64,000 nt of DNA from SIAJ01 sp963773845 (GCA_963773845.1 CAVZCU010000011.1:62001-126000); one strand, 5' to 3'. Numbered from the stretch's first letter, positions 1 through 10,574 are shown. The notes: generated by a model not told the origin, from the letters alone. Numbers and translations: made by a program.

Positions 1-133
1 TGTGTCGGCTGAATAGATCACTGAAAACAACATGCGGTGCTCCTTGGTCTGGAGTTGAGCCACCCTCACCTTGAGAGTGGCCTCACCGCCACTGCGAGTA
101 TCTGTTGTTCAAGTTTTCATCATCGTCCCGAAG

Positions 134-691
134 CTACTCGGGAAGGTCTCGCCAATGACTTGCCGTAATGTTCGTCGTGCCGCATTGCGGGCACTCGGAA
201 TCACAAGCACTCGTCCACCGCTCTGACCATTCGTGACCACACTCTGGACATCGATAATCGATCTCAAGCATTGGCTCATCATTGGATTCACCTGAAGCGA
301 AGGCGTCCTCGTCCTCGGCATCCAGTTCGGCAAAATGCTCGGAGATCCTGCGAGCACTGCTTCGGGCCTCTTCGTCTGTGGAGTCGCTCAAAAGTTCACC
401 ACGAAATAGCATTCCGTTTTCGCCGAGGGCGTAGCCAGCGATGAAGCGGCGGTTCGTGAGCCTGAATAGCATCGCCAGAGAACCATCGTGGTATTCCTCG
501 ACGGTCTCAGACCGGCAAGCGAGCATCGTTTGACCGCACCAGGTCGTCAGCGAAAAGTTGCCATTCTGAGGTCGGGTGTAACCAGTGATGTGCCGACCCA
601 CGACGGTCGCCCCGAGGGCGGCGAAGGTGTGGTTCTGGTGCTCGATGACGCCGATTTCGACTTGGCCCTGACGTTCGCATCTTGTTTGCAT
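134..691 (-). CDS. Uncharacterised protein with C-terminal zinc ribbon
   Basis: The protein has 185 residues and no family I recognise for its first 145. The last 40 residues form a zinc ribbon: YRCPECGHEW, then CDSECPQCG, giving two CxxC knuckles about 18 residues apart. An acidic stretch (LDAEDEDAFASGESNDEP) precedes it. The ATG at 691 is chosen because an AGGAG lies about eight bases upstream; an overlapping start a few bases further up is out of frame. Such ribbons bind nucleic acid or protein partners, but the role here is unknown. It may belong to the mobile module that starts at 4.5 kb, which is inference from proximity only. Confidence 0.6.
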   Translation of the reverse strand: MQTRCERQGQVEIGVIEHQNHTFAALGATVVGRHITGYTRPQNGNFSLTTWCGQTMLACRSETVEEYHDGSLAMLFRLTNRRFIAGYALGENGMLFRGELLSDSTDEEARSSARRISEHFAELDAEDEDAFASGESNDEPMLEIDYRCPECGHEWSERWTSACDSECPQCGTTNITASHWRDLPE

Positions 692-979
692 GGATCACTC
701 CTGTCGAAGTGTCGAAACCGGGCGAGGCAATTAATTGCCGGGTGCAAGAGGCGAATCAGCAGGGGACATTTGCCCTCGCTCCCCGGCTCCGACGAGCGGC
801 TAGGGAGTATCAGATTCACACAGTAGTTGATTTTGTCTGGGCGTTTGAAGGGCTGTTGATGTGACCGTTGGACGTGGAGATTTGTCTGATCGTCGTCATC
901 GATGAGCCGATGTAGTCCCGCAAAGTCGATCAATGGCGCAAGTGCTTCACTGAACCACCTCGGCGTGAAGGCATGATCG

Positions 980-3900
980 TCATTTCTTCTCGCTTGCGGC
1001 GGGCGGCACGGACTTGATTTCGAGTTCTAGCTTCCCGGTGGCGAGCTTACTCAGAGCGGGGTCGGGCTTGAATGATCCCGACGAAGAGTTTCCAAAAACC
1101 CGCTCGTACTGGATCTGAAACTTCCCCGTCCCATAAAGAGTCGAAAATCTGCTGACAAGATCGGTGAGTTTGTCACCGCCGCTCTCAATTCCCGGCTTGA
1201 GTTCGAGCTTCAATTCGTAAAGCTCGATGTCCTTCTCCGGTGCCAGGGTCACTTCCACCGGGACGTGAAACCCGAAAGCGGTGACCGTTGCGAGGGGGAC
1301 CGGCTTGCCCTCGCTATCCTTCACAGTGGGCGGGTTCTCGATAAAGAACTGGCGGAGGTACTGGAACTTGACCGCTTCCTTGCCGACGTTGCGAACCCGG
1401 ACGACCAGTTTGACCGATTCGCCGTGGTGGTATGCCTGATGTTCGCTGGGACGGAAGCCCAAGCCCGCTTGCAGGCCGCCGATCTCTTTGCCCCAGGCGG
1501 TGAAGGCTTCCGTCTGCGGTACTATGTCGGGGCCAATAGGTCCGGTGGTATATGGCCCACGAGGCAGTAAACCTTCCTTCGGCTGTTCCGCTTGTTTGTC
1601 CGCTGGCTTCGTTTTCTTCTCGGTTGGGGCGGGCGGCTCGGACTGGATTTCGAGTTCCAGCTTCCCGGTAGCGAGCTTGTTCAACGTAGGATTGGGGTGG
1701 TTTGGATTACCGCTGGTCGGGCCAACGACACGCTGGCACTGAAGGCTGAACTTGCCCGTTCCATGAATCGTGAACGACTCCTTGTTGATGCCTCCTTTCG
1801 GTTGAAGGTCGAAACTCCAGTTGTATAGCTCGACTTCTTTGCCGGGGGCCACGTCGGTACTGCGGGGCATCTGCCGTCCTTCAGGCCGGATATTTCGGCA
1901 GTTCGACGTCTTGCCATCAGCATCCGTTATCGTGGGAAGACTCCGAGAAGAACGCATAGATGTGCTTCGAGGCGACCGCCGCCTACCCGACGTTGAACCC
2001 GGAGGATCAGCATGACCGCCTCGCCGCGTGGGAATCCGCTTTCGCCTAGGTGGACGCCCTAGCCTGCTTGCAGGCCGCCGATCCCCCGGCGGTTGAAAAA
2101 GGCGGTCAGGCTCTCATCCTTTGCGGGCTTCACCTCGAACTCCACGGTTCCAGTGGCGAGCGTGGGAAGTTCTTGCAAAAAGCCAATGCAGTCGGCTTTG
2201 TGCTTTCCGGGTTCGACATGGATCGTACACATATCCACCACCCCGTCCGGAATTTTCACCTGCTGATCCAGTGCGGCGACTAGAAGGTCGGTCTTACCCA
2301 CCTCAACCGTCTCGTCCGGCTTGAGAGTGAGGGATTTTGGGATGATTTCAAACAAAGGCTGCGGCGGGATCGTTTTGCGGACACGATTGCCCCGTGCGTC
2401 AACCACACCCGGATAACTCATCCACAACGGCGTGGCCGAGACTTTAATCGTCTCCTTGCTGACGTTTCGCAGCTTGACGACCGTCTCGGACTTTTCCACC
2501 GATGCGAATGTCGTTCGCATTGCTAATGCTCAACCCCGCTTGCAAGCCACCGACCTCCTTGCCCCAGGCGGTGAAGCCCTCCTTCTCCTTCTCCGGTTTC
2601 GGTAGCGCCGTCTTGACTTCGAGTTCCAGCTTCCCGGTGGCGAGCTTGCTCAGCGTGGGGTCGAGCTTAATTTGTACCGCCACCAGGAGAGTTTCCGAAA
2701 ACCCGCTCGTACTGGATCTGGAACTTCCCCGCTGCTTGAGTTCGAGATTCGACTCGTAAAGGTCGATTTCCTTGCCCGGTGCCAAGTTCACGTTCCACCG
2801 GGACGCTCTGCGCCCCTCCCATGTAGTTACTTTTTCCGAGGACCCGCTTGCCCTCGCCGTCCGTCACGGCGGGCGGGTTCTCGACGAAGAACGCCCAGAG
2901 GTACTGGAACTTGACCGCCTCCTTGCCGACGTTGCGAACCCGGACGACCAGCGTGACCGCCTCGCCTTGGTTGTAGTGACCGCTTCTCCGGCCGAGGCCC
3001 AAACCCGCTTGCAGGCCACCGACCTCTTTGCCCCAGGCGGTGAAACCGTCCTTCTCTTTCTCCTGCTCATTCTTCGGTGGCGATTTCACAGGTTTTTCAG
3101 CAGCGGGCGGCTTGTCACTCCTCTTGAGCGTCCACAGGTAATGTTTCGAGCCCCCTGTTGATTCGAGGGTGGTGGGTCGGTCGTCTCCGGGTTGTTCTGG
3201 TTCACAGAACTTCAGCGTATCGCCGTCGAGTTCATAAAGGCACGCCATGTTCTTCGCTTCGAACTGAATGTCGAGGTCCGTCAGGTCGATCTCTGTCGGC
3301 TTCCGGGACGGATTGCAGTTTGAAGGAGCCCTGAAATGTCACCTCCTTGCCACCGCCATTGATTGACAGCGAGCGCGCACTTTGTCGTCGGTAAAAGTAA
3401 GGCTCTTCGGCGTGCCCATCTTCGAGTGCGAACGTTCTTCCCTGCCAACCATTACAGAGACATACATCCACGTACCTTGAATGAGATCCTGATCGCGTCT
3501 TGGGCCTGTCAGCTTCCTTGCCGGTGAGGGTCTTCAGCGTGTGTTTTTGATCTTGGCCCGGTGCCGCTGCCGTGCGGCAGGTGAGGACAGTCGCCCCGGT
3601 CGCCAGGAACCCCAGAACCAGCACAACGGCGACCAGCACGCTTTGAGTTTGCTCAGCAGCATGGCTTTCAGCACTCCTTCTGCCAGGGCGGCGACCTTGA
3701 CCGGGAACACCGGTCGCCGCCTTGCCCTGCCGCAACGAGGTTGCGGCCTTGATCGTGGACGACACCACCGAGGCCGGCACGCCTGCCGACGCCGTTCTGC
3801 GACAGCACCGCCGCCAACGCCCCGGCCGACAGGGCGACACCCCGTTGGGTGAGCCGCTTCGCCAGCATCGCCCTCGCCCTCGCCAGCCGGCTCGCCACCG

Positions 3901-4424
3901 TGCCTTCGGGACAGCCGAGCTGGCGGGCGACCTCCTTGCGGGTCCTGCCCTCCAGGTCGCACAGGACGATGACGGCCCGGTAGTGGTCCGGCAGGCGGCT
4001 CAGCTCCTCGTCCAGCAGGGGTTGCAGGTCGGCCCACCGGTCCTGCTGCGGTTCGGTGTCGGGCATCTCCGTCACCTGCACTTCCCTCGCCCTCCGTCTG
4101 GCGGCGGTCCTCCGGGCCTGCAACGCCGTCTGGTGGGCGACCCCGTACAGCCAGTTCCCCACCATCTCCCTCGGGACGATGGACGACGCCTTGCGGACGA
4201 GGACGATGAAGGTGGCCTGGAAGGCGTCCTCGGCGTCGTGGTGGCTCAGCAGGCGGCGGCACACGCCCCACACCATCGGGCCGTGCCGGTTGACGAGGGC
4301 GGCAAGGGCCGCTTCGTCGCGCCGTTCGACGAAGCGGCCGAGCAGTTCGCCGTCGCCAAGCCCGCACCGTCACGCAGCAGCCCTGCGAATGTGTTCGATC
4401 ACGGCTCGTCGGGCTGGTCGGCAT
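980..4424 (-). pseudogene. Broken ECF sigma factor fused to TM, TIGR03067-like and repeated C-terminal domains
   Basis: Read across several frames this is one long gene related to the intact copy at 28772-30646. It begins MPTSP at 4424, like the intact copy. Sigma-2 (MVWGVCRRLLSHHDAEDAF, near 4276) and sigma-4 (CPEGTVASRLARARAML) follow, then one membrane helix (VLVAVVLVLGFLATGATVLT) near 3600. Near 3120-3240 is a TIGR03067-like stretch (ELDGDTLKFCEPEQPGDDRP). After that come four copies of a roughly 150-residue module, each opening around GKEVGGLQAGL, near 3045, 2570, 2100 and 1500, and closing with LSKLATGKLELEI. There are at least five frame changes, and an in-frame TAG ends the third GLQAG motif. 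The family is typical of planctomycetes; the ligand of the module is unknown. It is either decayed or badly assembled. Confidence 0.8.
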
Positions 4425-4554
4425 GTTCCTCCCTCGGCGGGCCCCCGCCCTCTACTTCTTATCTGCCGCACGAGGATGAATTGATACACGACTTTCCCCG
4501 ACCGACGAAACCGAGCAACCCCGGCGTGGTCCATATCCAGCCAGCCCGACCCAT

Positions 4555-5468
4555 TCAATAGTTCAGCCGCTCGGCTGCATCCTCCAACTGCTGTTCCGTC
4601 TTCTTGCTGTACCGAGCCGTCGTGTTCAGCGACTCATGGCCAAGGATCTGGGCCAACCCCACGAGGTCATTGCCGTTGTCTTCGAGATACCGGTGAGCCA
4701 TCGTGTGCCGTAGCAAGTGCGGGAAGAAGATCGACGCCGATGATGGCGCTGTATCTATCGCACAAGGCCCGGATGCCACGGTCCGTCAACGGTCCTCGTT
4801 CGCCGACGAAAACTCGGTTGGACGCTACCGGCGGTCGGGCATCCAGGTAGACTTCTTGGGCATCGTCTGTTGAGCCGGGAGCGGCAATGGAACGGATCTT
4901 TGTTTGCCACCCTTACCGTGGCGGAACACTGCTAACCCACTCCGCTCGCCAAAGGAAATCGCCCAGATCGAGTCCCACCAAATCGCCGACCCGGCAGCCC
5001 GTGTATAGCAGCAGGTGAAAGACTGCATTAGCTCTTACGTCCTGACGAAGTTCCACCTCCCGCAATAAGCGGCGCACCTGTGCCTGATCCATTCCTTTCG
5101 GGGCGAGGGTCTGCCGCTTCAGTTCTTTGACCGTCTTGGCGGGATTAGCCGGTAGGTGGCCATGCTCGGAGAGCCATCCGAAAAACCGCCGGACCATCAC
5201 GAGGCAACGGTTGACAGTCGCCACGGCGAGTCCCTTTTCTCGCCGTGGAATCCCGAAAATCAGTCACGTCTCGTGTTGTCACTCTGCCAACACGGAAGGG
5301 CTCCCTGTTAGCCTCAACGAACCAGGTCGCCAGTTTCCGGAGGTCGAAAATGAAACCCCGCCTGGAACCGGCGGTCCAGTCGGTCGCTGCAAGGTAAGCT
5401 CGAACAAGGTCAGCCTCCTCCGGGCCGACAGGGATGCCCCTAAAAACATTTTCTTCCGAGTATTTCAT
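4555..5468 (-). pseudogene. Tyrosine recombinase (XerC/phage-integrase type), frameshifted
   Basis: Four pieces in different frames add up to one integrase of about 300 residues. The N-terminal SAM-like core-binding domain is MKYSEENVFRGIPVGPEEAD onward. The catalytic domain shows the first Arg in LLYTGCRVGDLVGLDLGDF, the HxxR box in FPHLLRHTMAHRYLED, and LGHESLNTTARYSKKT with the nucleophilic Tyr. All four catalytic signatures are thus present, but in different frames (breaks near 5220, 5000 and 4800). The start codon overlaps the end of the upstream DNA-binding gene by ATGA, so they form one operon. It would integrate or excise the 4.5-8.8 kb module. As written it is not functional, unless the breaks are sequencing errors. 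Confidence 0.8.
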
Positions 5469-6034
5469 CGCTTATGTCCTCGAATTGTCAGGGAATGTTG
5501 CTCGAAGTTGTCACGGCTCGTGCGGTAAATGACTATTTTCCCCCCACATTTTCGGCCGAATCCTTGCCCTTCAGATGGAGGAAAACCGGCGGATGACCTG
5601 CCAGCGTCCACTCCGCTTGTGCCTTGCGGGAACAAGCTCGCCACGGTCTTCCCCACCTGATCCCCTGTCACCGTCAGCCCCAGGCCGTGGAGCCCGTCCA
5701 CGATTTCGACGTACTGGTTCACTTCAACCTTGGGGCTCTTCGCCTTCAGCACCTTTGGTCGGCCAGGTGAGGCCGAAGTCGGCGTGCGACGACAATAGAA
5801 CATGATGATTTTTCCGTTTAGCCCCATTCCACGCCGACGGATTTCAAGGCACTGCGCCTGCATTTCCTCGGTGAAAAATGGTCGTCCGGTTTGCTCATCT
5901 CGTAGCGGGGCCGGCATCACGCCAGCCTTAACCAATTGCATGAACCGTTGACGAGAAAAACCGCACATGCCGGCCATCTCCCTGATGCACACGGCCGCTT
6001 TCCCTGTTCCTGAAATGTTGCTCGATGGTGTCAC
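5465..6034 (-). CDS. MerR/excisionase-like DNA-binding protein
   Basis: The 189-residue product starts with a winged-helix segment of MerR/Xis type (IREMAGMCGFSRQRFMQLVK, then a wing with GRPFFTEEMQAQCLEIRRRG). A second region near residues 105-135 (YVEIVDGLHGLGLTVTGDQV) looks helical and may bind DNA too. The C-terminal 50 residues are less protein-like, so a frameshift there is possible. The ATG overlaps the RuvB-like stop upstream (ATGA) and its own stop overlaps the recombinase start, so translation of the three is coupled. The position next to an integrase suggests a recombination directionality factor or a regulator of it; this is inference. Confidence 0.6.
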   Translation of the reverse strand: MTPSSNISGTGKAAVCIREMAGMCGFSRQRFMQLVKAGVMPAPLRDEQTGRPFFTEEMQAQCLEIRRRGMGLNGKIIMFYCRRTPTSASPGRPKVLKAKSPKVEVNQYVEIVDGLHGLGLTVTGDQVGKTVASLFPQGTSGVDAGRSSAGFPPSEGQGFGRKCGGKIVIYRTSRDNFEQHSLTIRGHKR

Positions 6035-7012
6035 GAATCTTCTCCCATTGGGTCACGAAGTTGGCTGGATTTAGTCAGATGTTCCCTTCCCTTGGCGGTC
6101 AATTCCCGCCGTCCCCCATCGTCCTTGACGATCAGGCCGCTGCGAAGCAGAAATGGCTCGACAACCTGACTTACCGTCCTCGCCGGCAGGCCAAGCATCG
6201 AGGCGACCACGTTCAAACGGTTTGCTCCATCGGCCAGGGTGCCGAGGAACTGCTGCTCAACCGGACCGAGGCCGATCTCGTCCAGACCTTCAAGATCACA
6301 CGCCCGAAGGAAGTATCCATTACTGATCGTCTCTTCACCTTCGGCACGGCAAACTCGGCGACACGATTGAAGGAGTCGCAAAGCGAGCCGAGGCGTGCCA
6401 CGGAACGTTGAGCGATGACGGCATCAGTTCGGCCTGAACTGACCAGCCGAGTGCTCGACTTCGCTGTCGAAGCAGCGTCGTCAACTCGTCCACGGTGTAG
6501 AAGTCGAACCGAAGCACGAGACGCATTCGATCCCGTAGCGGCTGAAGCAGGCAGAATTCGTCGGTCGTGCTCAACAACAGAGTGAAGTCGGCGAGCGGGA
6601 TCGACTGTGGTCCCGACTGCGAACGAGCCTGAAGCGTAATCTTCCTTTGATCCATCGCCAAATAGAGACAGGTCTGAAATTCCCTGTCGAGTTCATGGGC
6701 CTCATCAAGATGGACCACGTCTTTGTCTTTGGCTGAGAGCAGCAAGGCGTTCAAGTCGGCAGCGCAGGTAATGCTCTGGGCGAGGATCTCGTGAAGGTCC
6801 GTTGCCATTTCAGCTGCGATGATCCGAGCCGCTTGGCTCTTGCCAAGACCTGGACCGCCGACGAGCAAACAGTGATCCATTTTCTTGCCGTCGGCGAACG
6901 CCGCTTCGAGCGCCACTTCAACTTGCTGGACGACTCCTCGCTGCCCGACCAGGTGTGACAGTGAAGTCGGTGCCACGTCGTTTATTTCGGATGCGGGGCG
7001 TTGGGTAGCCAT
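6031..7012 (-). CDS. RuvB-like Holliday-junction AAA+ ATPase, one frameshift
   Basis: Reading MATQRPASEINDV from 7012 gives a RuvB-type ATPase of about 327 residues, close to the usual 340. Visible motifs are Walker A GGPGLGKSQAARI, Walker B VVHLDEAHELD, sensor 1 LLLSTTDE and the arginine-finger region PLRDRMRLVLRFDFY. After a frameshift near 6400 the C-terminal winged helix follows (GLDEIGLGPVEQQFLGTLAD). RuvB drives branch migration of Holliday junctions with RuvA. A second, divergent RuvB in a mobile module is unusual; here it sits between ArdC and a recombinase and may act in element replication or excision. It overlaps the next gene by four bases. Confidence 0.8.
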
Positions 7013-7112
7013 CAGGGTCTCCTGTGGTTTGTGTCTTGAGAGCAAGGGAGTATCCATTGGAACAAGTGAAAGGCGGCCTGCAATGTAAGCCGCCTTCTTG
7101 AACATTCCTTTT

Positions 7113-7717
7113 TCATCCGACCTTTGAGTAGCCAAGAGCGTTGAATGCTTCTTCGAGGTGGTCCGGTTCCGGCCAGCCTCCCTCATCGTCCGTGTTTTCG
7201 ATTGAAGACTCATTGTGCTCCCAAAGCCACGACAAGACCTTCGCCTCCCAACCATCGGGCAACTTGAACTCTTTTCGCAATCGCCAAGCCGACTGTTCGA
7301 TGTTCGAGAGTGTCGCTTCGTATTCCAGGCTTGCGTGATCCGATTCATCGAGGACTCCGAACTCGTCACGTCGTTGCATGAGTTCGTGGTAGCAGCGGAA
7401 GGCGTCAGTGATTTCCCCGTCTCGGAAGACCCTGATGCTGAATCCGTCGATCCAGCCGACGGCAAAATGACTGTGCCGTTCCCCGACCACGTCGGGGTCG
7501 GCGCCTTGGGTAAACGGTTCGAGGTTCCGGGCGATGACAGCGGCGTTTGACTGATCGAGCGCTGGCTGTCTCGGTGATGCGTATAGGCGATGGTCCAGTC
7601 GGCAGCGTCGTCGAGGTCAGTCGCCCGATGCCAAACGAAGGAATCAAACTCTTGCCAGTTCCCCGCTGCCTTCTTTGCCGCTTCTTCAAGATTCAACTTT
7701 GCGATACTCGTCGCCAT
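7113..7717 (-). CDS. Uncharacterised mobile-element protein, frameshifted
   Basis: The start MATSIAKLNLEEAAKKAAGN at 7717 reads into ADWTIAYTHHRDS. The frame then changes near 7560 and continues through HFAVGWIDGFSIRVFRDGEI to a stop at 7113 (about 200 residues). The second part contains FRCYHELMQRRDEFGVLDES and an acidic C-terminus (SSIENTDDEGGWPEPDHLEE). I do not recognise a family. It lies between ardC and the RuvB-like gene in the same orientation, so it is probably part of the same mobile operon. The first part has several Trp and acidic residues and no membrane segment. Confidence 0.5.
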
Positions 7718-7861
7718 GTGCTGATCCTCCGTAAGTTGTGGGTACGGAGGCGCATGGAGTATCCGTTCCTTGATGGGACGAACGGAATTGCCTTTGATGG
7801 ATCGAGTGAGAATTGCGAAAGTGGGAATCGGGGAAGAACGGACCCTCCCCGATTCTTTGGC

Positions 7862-8791
7862 TCAAACCGTAACGGCTTCTTCCTCCTCGGTAGCCGGTTG
7901 GTTCGGCCGACCGAACGACAGCAGGAAATCGACTGCCCGTGACGCTTGCGCCGCTGCTCGAAAAATGAATCGACTGTCGTTTGCATTCCGCCGAGCCAGT
8001 GCTTCAGGTATGCAGCATGGTTAGTCAGGTTTTCGCCGGCCGGAATACCAAGTTCGCTGGCCATATACACCCCGCCCAATTCAGCGATCAGTTCGCCAAC
8101 GGCGTAGGAATTCTCGGGCTTGCTGCGATCCCAGTTCAAGCGGGATGGGTGTTCGGTCCAGTGCGTCAATTCATGAAAAGCAGTCTCGTAAAACTCGTGC
8201 AAGACGAATTGCTGTCGGTGCGGCAACTGGATGAAGTCGTGAATCAAGTTGTAGAACGCACCGTCACTGCCGAACCGAATGTCAGCGCCCGTACTTTCGA
8301 TCACTGTGTCGGCTTGCTCAAATCGTCGATGAACTTCCTGAGCCGGGATCGGGTGTTCCCGGCCCGCAAGTGATCGAGCCCATCGACTTGATCGAGATTG
8401 AAAACCGTGTAGCTCCGCAAGATCCAGAACTTGTCTTCGACTTTTTCTCCATCGTCGTTGGCCTTCACCTTCGAGACGGGTTTGCAGAACACGATCTGCG
8501 TGCCCCAGCGACCGGGCGACACGTCTGCGGGCCGGCCTTGACCTGGCCCCCGAGGTCGGACCACTGACGATAGGTGCCCCACCATTTCGACTGAAAACCG
8601 TGGCGGGCGGCAGCGATCTCAAGCAAAATAGGGTTTACTCCCCTGTATTTTTTCCGACTGACAGCATTGCATGGATGGCCGGCGTTCTCGTCGCACCGCC
8701 AAGGTTTCCGCCAGGGCGGCAGGGCATTGCTTTGGAGAGCGGCAACAATCTGGTCGGTAATGCTTTGACGGATTTCGTTCTGCGAGGACAT
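7862..8791 (-). CDS. ardC: ArdC-like antirestriction protein, frameshifted
   Basis: The ATG at 8791 gives MSSQNEIRQSITDQIVAALQ, then LPPWRKPWRC, the ArdC N-terminal ssDNA-binding domain. After frame changes the protein continues as DKFWILRSYTVFNLDQVDG, then the zincin domain with the HExxH site AFHELTHWTEHPSRLNWDR and a downstream Glu in GELIAELGGVYMASELG. After a last shift it ends DFLLSFGRPNQPATEEEE and VTV at 7862. The total is about 310 residues, normal for ArdC. ArdC proteins travel on plasmids and integrative elements and protect incoming DNA from restriction. At least three indels are needed to read it. It is the first gene of the minus-strand mobile module. Confidence 0.85.
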
Positions 8792-8963
8792 CTGCGATCT
8801 CCCAATTCGGATTGTTTTTGACCACAATCCGCCAGAGAGTATCCGCTGAAGGAACGCTGGCTGGGCTTGGTACAAAAGACGGCAGTGATCTCGACGACCT
8901 TCAGTCTCGAAACGTCGAAGACGGCTGCTGGAATGAGTGGATCGAACGAACTTAAGGAATCCA

Positions 8964-9718
8964 ATGGCGGAACGAAAAACGAAGACGGTTTTGTTTCTCT
9001 GCACCGGCAACTACTATCGCAGCCGATTTGCCGAGATCCTGTTCAACTCGGTGGCTGGGAAAATGGGGATTCGGTGGAGTGCGTCGTCCCGAGGACTGGC
9101 CCTGGAGCGTGGCGTGAACAATGTCGGTCCGATGGCGAAATCAGCGGTCAAGGCTTTGGAAGCGATGGGCGTGCGTGCCACAGATGCGGTCACCCGCCTG
9201 CCAACGCAGGTGACAACTGAGGATCTCGAACAGGTGGATCGCATCGTCGCTTTGAAGAAGGATGAACATCTACCCTTACTGCAAGAACGGTTCCCGACTT
9301 GGACCGAGAAGGTCGAATTCTGGCACGTGGACGATGCCCCTGAAGTCTTGGGTCTGATCGAGCACGAGGTCATGGGCCTCGTGGCTCGAATCCTCGGCGG
9401 CGGAAACCGCCCGGAGCTTTCTGACCCGACAGCGGCCTCCACTCCGGTCAGCAAGTCCTCGACGGAGCCGGCTAGACAAGGTCTCACGGCCAAGGTCGGG
9501 CGAGAAACGGCCGGCCGGCGAGGCAAAGGTGTGACCACGGTATTCGGTTTACCATTAGACGACAACGACCTGCGAGAACTCACCGCCATACTCAAAGAGC
9601 GATGCGGCACCGGCGGAACAGTTAAGGACGGGCGAATTGAGATTCAGGGCGATCAACGGGAACGAATCGTCGCCAGTTGGAGAGGCTGGGTTACACTGTG
9701 AAACGGGTCGGCGGCTAA
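8964..9718 (+). CDS. Low-molecular-weight phosphatase fused to SUI1/YciH translation factor domain
   Basis: Residues 1-155 are an LMW protein-tyrosine phosphatase/arsenate-reductase fold: VLFLCTGNYYRSRFAEILF carries the CX5R P-loop, and FWHVDDAPEV supplies the distal acid loop. A Ser/Thr/Pro-rich linker leads to GRRGKGVTTVFGLPLDDNDL and CGTGGTVKDGRIEIQGDQRE, which match the SUI1 (eIF1/YciH) core. The open frame ends at 9701 with RIVASWRGWVTL. One base more in the Lys codon near 9674 restores LERLGYTVKRVGG and a stop at 9718, the usual SUI1 end. The start at 8964 has AAGGAA upstream. The fusion itself is continuous in one frame. The role is unknown; phosphatase activity linked to the ribosome is speculation. 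Confidence 0.8.
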
Positions 9719-9786
9719 TTCTCCCAAAGGTAATCGGTGATTCGTGCGTGTTCAGGGAAGATTGCAACCTCGGGCGAGGAGCGACG

Positions 9787-10317
9787 ATGATATTCACGCA
9801 ACACCCAGGCCGGCTCAATTCCGAGCTTCTCGCCTTCTATGGCGACAAGGGCCATACTCCATCTGGGTACACACGGGAGCAAGTCCTCGGATGGCCGGAC
9901 AGGGATTGGGAAATTCACCATGATTTCATCCAATGGATTTTTCCCACGGATCAGGCAAGCATGTACAACTCTGACGCTCCTGTTCTCGATGCGGCCACGA
10001 TCACCCGATGGCGGGCCGACCATATGCTGCTGGACCGCCTACGACAGTCGTTCGACCGCTGGCTGAAGTTCTGCGGAATTGTTTGCACCAGCGAGGGCCT
10101 CGCTTTCGACCGGCCAAATCCCGATGTTTGGAACAGGCAGAACCATAACTGGCTTCGGATCACCCGAGTTCTTCGCTCTTTGACTTTGCTCGGATTGACC
10201 GATGAAGCGCAGTCGTTTTTCGCCCTGCTCACGACAGTGCGGACCAAGATCGACCGGACGACATGGAGTTATTGGGATGGAGCTTGCCAGGCGGTTCATC
10301 CTTCTGTGCATGCTTGA
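9787..10317 (+). CDS. OGFr-domain (opioid growth factor receptor-like) protein
   Basis: The 176-residue protein starts at the ATG at 9787, which has GAGGAG upstream. It opens with HPGRLNSELLAFYGDKGHTP followed by GWPDRDWEIHHDFIQWIFPT, the conserved core of the OGFr family known from animals and from scattered bacteria. The C-terminal half (WNRQNHNWLRITRVLRSLTL) is helical and probably completes the domain. No signal peptide or membrane segment is seen. The bacterial function is unknown. It follows the phosphatase-SUI1 gene by about 70 bases in the same direction, so the two may be co-transcribed. Confidence 0.8.
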   Translation: MIFTQHPGRLNSELLAFYGDKGHTPSGYTREQVLGWPDRDWEIHHDFIQWIFPTDQASMYNSDAPVLDAATITRWRADHMLLDRLRQSFDRWLKFCGIVCTSEGLAFDRPNPDVWNRQNHNWLRITRVLRSLTLLGLTDEAQSFFALLTTVRTKIDRTTWSYWDGACQAVHPSVHA

Positions 10318-10389
10318 TACCGATTGATGGTGACGAGGATCGCCTAGATTGATTTGGCAACCCGATTGAGTGTCCGACAAGGTGGAAGA

Positions 10390-10574
10390 ATGATTCCGAG
10401 TCTATGCGAAACATGCAAGCAGATGCGGGAGAAATTACCCCAAGGCGATCACGTTTCTTACTCTGCGAGTTGTCCATTTCTGATCCTGAATATCCGAAAT
10501 ATCCACCTCAGCCGATCATGCAATGCAACGGGTATGAGCCGAGTAATAGTTTTCATGGCGAGAACGAGCAATAA
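10390..10574 (+). CDS. Small Cys-containing protein, frameshifted
   Basis: The ATG at 10390 follows a GGTGGA and gives MIPSLCETCKQMRE with a CxxC pair. A one-base shift near 10437 brings in SRFLLCELSISDPEYPKYPP and QPIMQCNGYEPSNSFHGENE before a TAA at 10574. Together they make about 61 residues with four Cys (CxxC, then single Cys in LLCEL and QCNGYEP), a likely zinc-binding mini-protein. In the unshifted frame the text after residue 20 is not protein-like. I recognise the layout from planctomycete hypothetical proteins but know of no function. Confidence 0.5.

Noticed and set aside
547..933. 128-codon minus-strand frame upstream of the zinc-ribbon gene
   Set aside because: Overlaps the start of the supported gene in another frame and has no recognisable features.
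3534..4424. 296-codon Arg/Pro-rich frame as a gene of its own
   Set aside because: It is the shifted frame of the sigma-factor fusion; only its first and last few residues belong to the real protein.
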